From contig NZ_QAYX01000018.1 of the NCBI RefSeq assembly GCF_003054705.1, forward strand, positions 248,001 to 312,000: a DNA stretch of 64,000 nucleotides. Reading direction: 5' to 3'. Position numbers and translations under genes: made by a program. The DNA comes from Opitutus sp. ER46. GTDB taxonomy: Bacteria > Verrucomicrobiota > Verrucomicrobiia > Opitutales > Opitutaceae. This document shows positions 1 through 6,721 of the stretch, piece after piece (positions within the stretch are counted from its first letter, which is position 1; each line of letters opens with the position of its first letter). The notes below the pieces were generated by a model. The model saw nothing but the letters and a program-made list of their open reading frames with translations, made no database searches and was not told the origin of the DNA.

Positions 1-505
1 CGATCGCCTGCGCCAACGGCGCGACCACCCGCCGCAGCATGCCCTGCGCGCCCAGCGCCGTCTCCGCCCGCGTGAGCCCCTGCTCGAGCGCATGGGCGTC
101 GAGCGCGCGCACCGCCGCCAGGCAGTCCTCGAGCAACTCCGCCGGGGTCGCGCCCGCCGTCGGCACAGCCACCGATCGCGCCGCGCCGCCGCCGCCCGCC
201 AACGCCGCGGTCGCACCTGACGCCGCGGCGACAGAAGCCCCTCCGGCCGCGCCCGCTGCGGTTGCCAGCTCGCGCAGCTTCTCGGTCGGCTGCTTCGCCA
301 CAAAACCGATGCTCTGGCCCGCCCGCGTCAGATCGCGCAACAGCACCAGCCGCTCGATCTGTTCATCGCTGTAGAGCCGGCGGTTCGTGGCCGTGCGGCC
401 CGGCTCGACCGCGCCATACCGCTTCTCCCAGATCCGGATCACATGGGCACTCAGGCCCGTGCGGCGAACCACCACTTGGATCGGATGCTGAAACTCGGCG
501 CTCAT
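1..505 (-). CDS. MerR-family regulator, probably CarH/LitR-like (3' end outside window)
   Basis: Minus-strand frame open from an ATG at 505 to the window edge, 168 codons, so only the N-terminal part is seen. Residues 1-75 are a MerR winged-helix DNA-binding domain, including the pieces IRIWEKRYG and TNRRLYSDEQ. An Ala/Gly-rich linker (about 80-112) leads into a helical segment beginning at about 118 (LLEDCLAAVRALDAHALEQG) that resembles the four-helix bundle preceding the B12-binding domain of CarH/LitR light sensors. The B12 domain itself would lie off the edge and is not seen. It diverges from a fasciclin gene, and 11-bp-spaced boxes lie next to its start, so autoregulation is likely. MerR identity is firm; B12/light sensing is inference. 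Confidence 0.8.
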   Translation of the reverse strand, partial: MSAEFQHPIQVVVRRTGLSAHVIRIWEKRYGAVEPGRTATNRRLYSDEQIERLVLLRDLTRAGQSIGFVAKQPTEKLRELATAAGAAGGASVAAASGATAALAGGGGAARSVAVPTAGATPAELLEDCLAAVRALDAHALEQGLTRAETALGAQGMLRRVVAPLAQAI

Positions 506-506
506 G

Positions 507-524
507 TTAGACACCGCTTAGACA
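507..524. promoter_or_regulatory. Two TTAGACA boxes spaced 11 bp, candidate operator
   Basis: TTAGACA occurs at 507-513 and again at 518-524, an exact 11-bp repeat directly abutting the regulator's start codon at 505. From memory, CarH operators are tandem 11-bp repeats of the form nTnnACAn, which both boxes satisfy. On the minus strand a weak promoter can be drawn (TTGCCA at 537-542, 16-bp spacer, TAAGCG at 515-520), with its -10 inside the boxes. That arrangement would suit autorepression. Confidence 0.5.
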
Positions 525-623
525 GTTCGATCCGATTGGCAACCAGAGTTTTTGGATAAGGGCCTCACATTGGGATTTGTCCACATCTAGATTGCTCTTT
601 AACAACCGGTAAGGGACATAACC

Positions 624-649
624 GACAAATCTTAGACAATCCCTTGACA
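624..649. promoter_or_regulatory. Three 11-bp-phased GACA boxes overlapping a TTGACA hexamer
   Basis: GACA occurs at 624-627, 635-638 and 646-649, exactly 11 bp apart. The second belongs to a TTAGACA and the third forms TTGACA (644-649), a consensus -35 hexamer. An operator of three 11-bp repeats overlapping the -35 is the published layout for CarH as I recall it. I could not find a convincing -10 at 16-18 bp, so the promoter is not resolved. The downstream gene encodes a fasciclin-domain protein. Confidence 0.5.
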
Positions 650-662
650 GCGCGCCCTATCT

Positions 663-677
663 TAGACACGGTGTCTA
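663..677. promoter_or_regulatory. 15-bp palindrome TAGACAC-G-GTGTCTA
   Basis: Perfect odd-centred palindrome between the phased boxes and the fasciclin start. Its left half repeats the TAGACA core of the boxes at 507, 518 and 632, so it may be an extra binding site for the same regulator or a dimer site near the start of transcription. Confidence 0.4.
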
Positions 678-743
678 CGTTGATAGCAAACAGGTCGGCC
701 CCACGGTCGGCCTCCATCTCCACTAACCTCCATCGTTCCCACC

Positions 744-1238
744 ATGAAATCCCTCCTCACCCTTGCCCTTGCTTCCGCCCTCGCGACGTCGGTCATCGCC
801 GGCAGCGCTTCCTACGCCTCGGCCACGTCGGCCAGGGACATCGTCGCCGTCGCCTCCAGCGCCGGCAGCTTCAACACGCTGGTCGCGGCCGTGAAGGCCG
901 CCGGGCTGGTTGAAACCCTCCAGGGCAAGGGCCCGTTCACCGTGTTCGCGCCGACCGACGAAGCCTTCGCGAAGCTGCCGGCAGGCACGGTCGAGTCGCT
1001 GCTCAAGCCCGAGAACAAGGATAAGCTCGTCGCGATCCTGACCTATCACGTCATCCCGGGCAAAGTCATGGCCGCCGACGTGAAGACCTCCCGCGCGAAG
1101 ACGGTCAACGGCCAGGAGCTGGCGCTCACGGTCGGTGCTGACGGCATCCGCGTGAACGACGCCCGCGTGATCGGCACCGACGTCGCCGCGAGCAACGGCG
1201 TGATCCACGTGATCGATACCGTCGTACTCCCGCAGTAA
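744..1238 (+). CDS. Secreted fasciclin (FAS1) domain protein
   Basis: 164 residues. Residues 1-27 form a Sec signal peptide (MKSLL...SYASA). Residues 30-163 are one FAS1 domain with the H1 motif [11 protein letters not shown] at 65-75 and the H2 motif near the end ([13 protein letters not shown]). FAS1 domains mediate adhesion or matrix interactions, and single-domain secreted forms are common in bacteria. The gene stands alone, divergent from a MerR regulator, behind candidate operator boxes, and is followed by a strong terminator, so it is probably a monocistronic target of that regulator. No clear Shine-Dalgarno sequence precedes the ATG, as for most genes here. From memory, fasciclin genes occur in LitR regulons of other bacteria, which would fit. 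Confidence 0.92.
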   Translation: MKSLLTLALASALATSVIAGSASYASATSARDIVAVASSAGSFNTLVAAVKAAGLVETLQGKGPFTVFAPTDEAFAKLPAGTVESLLKPENKDKLVAILTYHVIPGKVMAADVKTSRAKTVNGQELALTVGADGIRVNDARVIGTDVAASNGVIHVIDTVVLPQ

Positions 1239-1265
1239 CCCGCACCCTCCCTGTCTCCCACCTCC

Positions 1266-1310
1266 ACCCCCGGCTCCGCGCGTCGCCCGCGCGGACCGGG
1301 GTTTTCCTTT
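1266..1310 (+). terminator. Rho-independent terminator after the fasciclin gene
   Basis: CCCCGG-C-TCCGCGCG pairs with CGCGCGGACCGGGG apart from one bulged C, around a short loop, followed by GTTTTCCTTT. It ends 72 bp after the stop codon. Confidence 0.8.
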
Positions 1311-1325
1311 ACTATATACAGATTC

Positions 1326-1642
1326 AAGGCAGGGGTTGGCCACAAAGAGGCACCAAAAGACACGATAAAATACACCCAGGCGTTTTCTACAGGAGGCAGC
1401 AGAGATCGCAGAGGTTCGAGCCGGGGTCGGATTGGGCTCCTGATAGAACCCTCTGCGGCCTCTGCGAGCTCCTGTTGATGATTGGAGCATTCGAACCACC
1501 AAACTCCAAGGCAGCCTCACAGGAGATAAGGGAGGGAACAGAGGAACGGCTCCTGTATTAACCCTCCGTTGCCTTTATTGCCTCCTGTAAGACGGATGGT
1601 GTATCATCTTTGTGCCTCTTCGTGCCTTTTCGTGGCTATACG
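1326..1642. repeat. Composite inverted-repeat element 1 (families A-C-B-A')
   Basis: Begins with family A (TTGGCCACAAAGAGGCACC at 1335), a quasi-decamer array, and ends with its inverted copy A' (GTGCCTCTTCGTGCC around 1611-1626). Inside lies family C, purine arm then CCTCTGCGGCCTCTGCGAGC around 1452-1471. After it comes family B, ACAGGAGATAAGGGAGGGAAC near 1520 facing TTGCCTCCTGTAAG near 1587, which would pair as a long stem. No credible gene lies in it. The A/A' arms behave like terminal inverted repeats of a unit of about 310 bp. Confidence 0.75.
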
Positions 1643-2346
1643 CATCCTGCCGAATCGGTGATATCTGAGGTTAAAAGCCGATATCTATATATTCACCACA
1701 GATGACTCGGATAAAGGCAGGATACGACGGAGTTGTAACAAGGCAGGATTGGCCACGAAGAGGCACGAAAAAGCACCAAAACAAGGCAGGTTTGAACAGG
1801 ATGACGCGGCGCCAAGGGCGCCGGGTTTGAGGTCATAAAGTTTCAGGTGCTAAGGTTCGGGTTCTCGTGATCGAACCCTCTGCGGCCTCTGCGAGCTCCT
1901 ATTGATGGCTTGAAGGATCGGGCCACCAAATTCCAAGCAGGTTTTACAGGATATAATGGAGGCAACAGAGGTTCGGCTCCTGTATTATACCTCCCTTGCC
2001 TCGGTTACCTCCTGTGAGGACGATTGCGTGTATCATCTTTGTGCCTCTTGGTGCCTTTTTGTGGCCACCACCACTCAGCCATATCCACGAAATCTGAGTA
2101 ATCTGAGGTTAAATACAGATGATCTATTTACCTCAGATGAATCGGATGAAGGCAGGATAGGACGGAATTCCGCCAAGGCAGGGTTGGCCACTAAGAGGCA
2201 CGAAGAAGCGCGAAAACAAGGCAGGTTTTACAGGCGGCTCCTGTACTAAACCTCCCTTGCCTCTGTTGCCTCCTGTAAGACGGATTGGGTGTATGATCTT
2301 TGCACCGCGTCCCCGTGCCGCCCAGATCAGGCTCCGCCCCGCTGCC
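1643..2346. repeat. Composite element 2 plus a partial third copy; no gene seen
   Basis: Family D (ATCTGAG/ACTCGGAT nonamer-like units) fills 1660-1735 and recurs at 2088-2160. Element 2 runs from family A at 1749 (TTGGCCACGAAGAGGCACG) through C (about 1830-1912) and B (about 1936-2020) to inverted A' at about 2034-2068. A third, shortened copy starts at 2180 with A and contains only B (CCTCTGTTGCCTCCTGTAAG at 2261-2280) before running into the CoiA-like gene. Short open frames here translate the repeats and are not genes. Confidence 0.7.
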
Positions 2347-3273
2347 TCAGTATCCGAGAAACTCGATGCCGCAGACGCTGCACACCAGCGCGTCGGCCCG
2401 GCGCTCGAAGTCGCGGATGCCCGCGCAGCGCCAGCAGAACCGCGGACCCGGTTCGCGCGTGAAGGCCTTCGCCGGGTGAGCACCTTCGTCTGATGCCGGA
2501 GGCTCCGCCACGCCGAGCACCACCGTTTGGGCGGCGTCAGGCCTGGGCCCGACACCAGCCGCGGGGTCGTCGTCGGAACCTTCGGCGTCATCGGGTCCGT
2601 CGTCCGCCAACACCGTCTTCGGCTCCGGAGGCGGCAGGGATGGCGTCGCCCCGAACGCCGGCACGGGCGGCCGCGCCGGCGCAGGTGTTTCGCGGCGCGC
2701 GTTAAACAGCCACCAGCGCGCGTAGTCGTCGGACACGAGCGCGTCCGCGAGCCGCCCCGCCGTGATGACGTCGTCGGGATCGGTCGGCACCGCCAATTGC
2801 ATGGCCGATACGCCGGCCTCGCGCACGGGCTCAAGCAGGTCGGCGGGCGTGCGCTCGCTTGGCCGGATGAACAGCCGCAGCCGGCGTTCGCGCGCGATGA
2901 CGAGCACCTCGGGCCGCTGCCCGCGCTCGATCACCGCGCTGGCCGAGTCGATCCGCACCGCCCGCGCCCGGCGCCTGCCGCCATGCGTTCCCCACCCGGG
3001 CACCAGGAGTTGCCGCACCTCGTTGAGGATCGCCGCCGCCGAGCGAACCAGGCCCGGCTCGCCGGTGTTGTGACACGCCTGTCCCGAGGCGTGGGCGAAG
3101 TGCGGCATGCGGACGAGGCCGCGGTTGCGGGCGACAAGTGGTGCGTGGCACTCCTCACAGACGCAGCCGCATGCGAGGCCGTTGGCGACGTCCTGCACAT
3201 GGACCATGTCGGTGCCACGCAGGCCGAACACCAGCCCGCCTCGGTGATACACGATCTGGTCGCGGTTGATCAT
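2347..3273 (-). CDS. CoiA-like protein with N-terminal Cys/His motif and C-terminal zinc ribbon
   Basis: 308 residues from the ATG at 3273 (MINRDQIVYH). The frame stays open further upstream, but only through repeat-family A sequence. Residues 20-75 carry CVCEECHAPLVARNRG then MPHFAHASGQACHN, the metal-binding N-terminal motif of competence protein CoiA-like proteins. A basic middle section follows, then a long Pro/Asp-rich linker, and the C-terminus has a four-Cys zinc ribbon (FCWRCAGI...LVCSVCGIEF). CoiA proteins are nuclease-related; I do not see a clear nuclease core here, so activity is uncertain. The gene is isolated between two repeat islands with no partner. Family assignment rests on the N-terminal motif. 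Confidence 0.7.
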   Translation of the reverse strand: MINRDQIVYHRGGLVFGLRGTDMVHVQDVANGLACGCVCEECHAPLVARNRGLVRMPHFAHASGQACHNTGEPGLVRSAAAILNEVRQLLVPGWGTHGGRRRARAVRIDSASAVIERGQRPEVLVIARERRLRLFIRPSERTPADLLEPVREAGVSAMQLAVPTDPDDVITAGRLADALVSDDYARWWLFNARRETPAPARPPVPAFGATPSLPPPEPKTVLADDGPDDAEGSDDDPAAGVGPRPDAAQTVVLGVAEPPASDEGAHPAKAFTREPGPRFCWRCAGIRDFERRADALVCSVCGIEFLGY

Positions 3274-3387
3274 GGATCCGTGCCGCCACGTGCGGCGGCG
3301 CCGCCCACCAGAGCGCGCCCCCGCGCGCTTGGCAACCCAGGCAACGCCGATGCTACCCGCGGGGCATGTCGGCGCAGGGTTGTGCCA

Positions 3388-4012
3388 AGGCATGGTTGGC
3401 CACGAAGAGGCACCAAAAGGCACGAGAACAAGACCGCGACCCAGTCAGGGTTGAACAGGAGGGCGCGGCGCCAAGGGCGCCGGGGTTGAGGTTATAAAGT
3501 TTCAGGGGCTAAGGTTCTCTGGATCGGATCCTCTGCGGGCTCCTGTTGATGGTTTGGGATCGGGAGCCGCGGATTTCCAAGGCCGTCTCACAGGAGATAA
3601 GGGAGGCAACAGAGGAGCTCCTGCATTGTACCTCCCTTGCCTTTGTTACCTCCTGTAAGGCCGATTGGGCGGAGTTCTTCCACGGCAGGTTGGCCACGAA
3701 GAGGCACTAAGAGGCACGAGAACAAGGCGGCGTTGAACAGGAGAGCGCGGCGCGGGCGCTGATGCGCCGGGTTTAGGGTGATAGAGTTTAGGGGGTAAAG
3801 TTCGCGGGATCGGATTCTCTGCGGGCTCGGCGAGCTCCTGTGAAATGTTTGAGATCGGGAGCCGCGAATTTCCAAGGCAGGTTTCACAGGAGATAAGGGC
3901 GGCAACAGAGGAGCGGCTCCTGCATTGTACCTCCCTTGCCTCTGTTGCCTCCTGTAAGATGGATCGGGGGTTTGGTTTTCGTGCATCTTCGTGCCTTATC
4001 GTGGCCACCATC
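3388..4012. repeat. Repeat island: two A-C-B units closed by an inverted A'
   Basis: Family A at about 3390-3430, family C at about 3494-3550, family B at about 3590-3660. A second A follows at about 3682-3722, C at 3775-3845, B at 3885-3960, and the inverted A' (CGTGCCTTATCGTGGCCACC) closes the block at 3991-4010. The unit content matches the elements at 1326-2346, so these are copies of one composite design. The rest of the 3274-4091 gap holds no recognisable gene. Confidence 0.7.
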
Positions 4013-4091
4013 AATGCCGGTTCGGATGTGTTCTGAGTGGCTGCAGCGCGGGCTCGCGTTGGGGGCGGAGACTGCTCTCCTCGGCGGTGGC

Positions 4092-5606
4092 ATGAATGAG
4101 ACGCGCCCAAGCTCCGGTCCCGACGCAGCGGCGGGCCCGCGCGCGGGGGAGCCGGGAGGCCCGGCGCTGCCGGCGGTCCGCATCGATGATCGCATGCGCG
4201 CGCTCGCCGAACCGGCGTTCGCACGCAGCGCGGGCGCGCCGCTCATCCCCGGCAACGACGTGCGCCTCCTGCGCGACGCCGGCGAAAACTACCCCGCCTG
4301 GCTCGCAGCCATCGCCGGCGCGCGGCACCACATCCATTTCGAGAACTACATCCTGGCCGACGACACCATCGGCAACCGGTTCGCGGACGCGCTGATCGAG
4401 CGCGCGCGGGCCGGCGTCAGCGTGCGCGTGATCTACGACTGGCTCGGCGTTTTCCGCAAAGCCTCGCGCGCGTTCTGGGCGCGACTGCGCGCGGGCGGCG
4501 TCGAGGTCCGCGGCTACAATCCGCCGCGGCTCGAATCCCCGCTCGGCTGGGTGTCGCGCGATCACCGCAAGCTCCTCGTGGTCGATGGCGAGATCGGCTT
4601 CATCTCCGGGCTGTGTGTGGCCGACATGTGGACCGGCAACCCGGCCAGGAACATCGCGCCGTGGCGCGACACCGGCGTCACGATCCGCGGCCCGGCACTC
4701 GCCGACATGGAGCGGGCCTTTGCGCGCAACTGGGCAACGCTCGGCGCGCCGTTGCCCGACGGGGTCGTCCCCGCGTCCGATACGCCCGTGCCCGCGGCGG
4801 CCGGCAACGTGAGCCTGCGCATCGTGGCGAGCGATCCGACCACCTCGGGCACGTTCCGGCTCGACCAGCTCGTGGTCGCGTTTGCCCGGAAGCGCGTGTG
4901 GCTCACCGATGCCTACTACCTTGGCGCGCCGACGTACGTGCAGGCGCTGGTGACCTCCGCGCGCGACGGCGTCGACGTGCGCATGCTGTTCACGCGCGGT
5001 TCGGACATCCCGGTGATGAAGATGATGTCGCGCACCGGTTACCGGGCGTTGCTCGAAGCGGGGATCCGGATCTTCGAGTGGAACGGTTCGCTGCTGCACG
5101 CGAAGACGGCGGTGATCGACGGCCACTGGTCGCGCGTGGGCTCAACCAACCTCAATTTCGCGAGCTGGATGGGCAACTGTGAGCTCGACGCGGTGATTGA
5201 GGACGCGGGATTCGGGCAACAGATGGAGGCGATGTACCTCGACGATCTCAGCCATGCCACGGAGATCGTGCTGGAACAGCGCCGCCGGAAGCTGCGGAAG
5301 AGCCAGTCGCCCGCGGCGCTGACCTCCCGCGACCGCAAGGGCAGCGCGACGCGTGCGGCGGCTGGCGCGGTGCGCATCGGCAATGTCCTGGGCGCGGCGT
5401 TGACGAACCGGCGCGTGATTGAGCCGATCGAGTGTCGGCTGCTGGCGTGGACGGCGGTGGGGCTGCTCGGGTTTGCGGTCTTGTGCGTGCTGTTCCCGCG
5501 GGTCTTCGCGTATCCGACGGCGGCGTTGCTGGTGTGGGTCGCCGGGGCGCTGCTTTATCGGGCGGCAAAATTGGTGCGGCGCCGGCGACCGAAGAACGGA
5601 GGTTGA
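4092..5606 (+). CDS. cls: Phospholipase D-family cardiolipin synthase-like protein
   Basis: 504 residues from the ATG at 4092; upstream in-frame ATGs at 4014 and 4026 sit next to repeat sequence and are less likely. It has two PLD catalytic motifs: HRKLLVVD near residue 158 and HAKTAVID near 336, the latter followed by VGSTNLNFASW. Such enzymes join two phosphatidylglycerols into cardiolipin at the membrane, or transfer phosphatidyl groups more generally. Canonical Cls proteins carry N-terminal membrane helices. Here the N-terminus is soluble and Gly/Pro-rich, and two hydrophobic helices lie at about 450-492, followed by an Arg-rich tail. The gene stands alone between repeat islands. Confidence 0.85.
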   Translation: MNETRPSSGPDAAAGPRAGEPGGPALPAVRIDDRMRALAEPAFARSAGAPLIPGNDVRLLRDAGENYPAWLAAIAGARHHIHFENYILADDTIGNRFADALIERARAGVSVRVIYDWLGVFRKASRAFWARLRAGGVEVRGYNPPRLESPLGWVSRDHRKLLVVDGEIGFISGLCVADMWTGNPARNIAPWRDTGVTIRGPALADMERAFARNWATLGAPLPDGVVPASDTPVPAAAGNVSLRIVASDPTTSGTFRLDQLVVAFARKRVWLTDAYYLGAPTYVQALVTSARDGVDVRMLFTRGSDIPVMKMMSRTGYRALLEAGIRIFEWNGSLLHAKTAVIDGHWSRVGSTNLNFASWMGNCELDAVIEDAGFGQQMEAMYLDDLSHATEIVLEQRRRKLRKSQSPAALTSRDRKGSATRAAAGAVRIGNVLGAALTNRRVIEPIECRLLAWTAVGLLGFAVLCVLFPRVFAYPTAALLVWVAGALLYRAAKLVRRRRPKNGG

Positions 5607-5610
5607 ACAA

Positions 5611-5756
5611 GCCAGGGTTGGCCACGAAGAGGCACGAAGAGGCGCGAAAACAAGGCAGGGCTTGAACAGGCGAAGACAGGTTTCAGGTTGGAAAGTCGCA
5701 GGTTGAAAGGTTCTCGATCTGACTCGGATCGGAACCTCTGCGGGCTCGGCGAGCTC
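5611..5756. repeat. Families A, M and C leading into the duplicated block
   Basis: Family A starts at 5617 (TTGGCCACGAAGAGGCACGA), four bases after a short spacer from the cardiolipin synthase stop. A CAGGTTG-type array lies at 5686-5712 (family M, also found inverted near 31267), and family C at 5715-5760. Confidence 0.65.
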
Positions 5757-6560
5757 CTGTTGAATGTTTGAGGTTTCAAGCCACCAAACTCCAAGGCAGG
5801 TTTTACAGGAGGTAACGGAGGGAACAGAGGACCGAGCGCGGGAAGGGCTCGGGTTGTTGCCCGAACCCTCTGTTGCCTCTGTTGCCTCCTGTAAGGCGGA
5901 TTGGATATTCTGATTTTTGAAACAGGAGAGAGCAGACTGTGTATTTAACCACAAATTGCTCTGATTAAATCCGGATATATGTAACCACGAAGGACACGAA
6001 TATAGGGAATATAGGAACTGTGTTGGCACGAAAACAAGGCAGTGGAACAGGAGGCAGCAGAGGGCGAAGAGGGGCGGCGCAGATCGCGCCGGGGTTAAGG
6101 TTATAAGGTTTCGGGTGCTAAGGTTCTCCGGATCGGATCCTCTACGGGCTCTGCGAGCTCCTGTTAAGTGTTTGAGGTTTCAAGCCACCAAACTCCAAGG
6201 CAGGTTTTACAGGAGGTAACGGAGGAAACAGAGGAGCGAGCGGGGGCAGGGCTCGGATTGTTGCCCGAAACCTCTGTTGCCTCTGTTGCCTCCTGTAAGG
6301 CGGATTGGATATTCTGATTTTTGAAACAGGAGGGAGCAGACTGTGTATTTAACCACGGATTGCTCTGATTAAATCCGGATATATGTAACCACGAAGGACG
6401 CGAATAGAGACGAATATATGGAATATAGGAACTGTGTTGGCACGAAAACAAGGCAGTGGAACAGGAGGCAGCAGAGGGCGCAGAGGGGCGGCGCAGGTCG
6501 CGCCGGGGTTAAGGTTCTCCGGATCGAATCCTCTGCGGGCTCGGCGAGCTCCTGTTGAAT
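5757..6560 (+). repeat. Tandem duplication of a roughly 405-bp repeat composite
   Basis: The block from about 5757 to 6162 recurs at about 6163-6560 in the same orientation with only scattered differences. For example, CAAGCCACCAAACTCCAAGG occurs at 5777 and at 6181, and TGTGTTGGCACGAAAACAAG occurs in both. The second copy has a 10-base insertion near 6405 and a shortened family C. Each copy contains B (an ACAGGAGGTAACGGAGG arm facing CCTCTGTTGCCTCTGTTGCC), a lower-GC stretch (ATTTAACCAC...AAATCCGGATATATG), a degenerate A and a C. Confidence 0.8.
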
Positions 6561-6700
6561 GTTTGAGATCGGGAGCCTCGGATTTCCAAGGCAGGTCTCA
6601 CAGGAGGTAACGGAGGGAACAGAGGACCGATCGGGGGCAGGACTCGGGTTGTTGCCCGAACCCTCTGTTGCCTCCTGTAAGGCGGAGCGGGCGTTTGGGT
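6561..6700. repeat. Further family B copy before the GH2 gene
   Basis: ACAGGAGGTAACGGAGGGAA at 6600-6619 faces CCTCTGTTGCCTCCTGTAAG at 6662-6681, a potential long stem with a short loop. It ends about 40 bp from the end of the minus-strand GH2 gene and may act as its 3' structure. Confidence 0.6.
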
Positions 6701-6721
6701 TTTGGGGCCTCGTCCTGGCGA

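Noticed and set aside
644-672. Full sigma-70 promoter built on TTGACA at 644
   Set aside because: No acceptable -10 hexamer at 16-18 bp; only the -35-like box is reported, as part of the operator.
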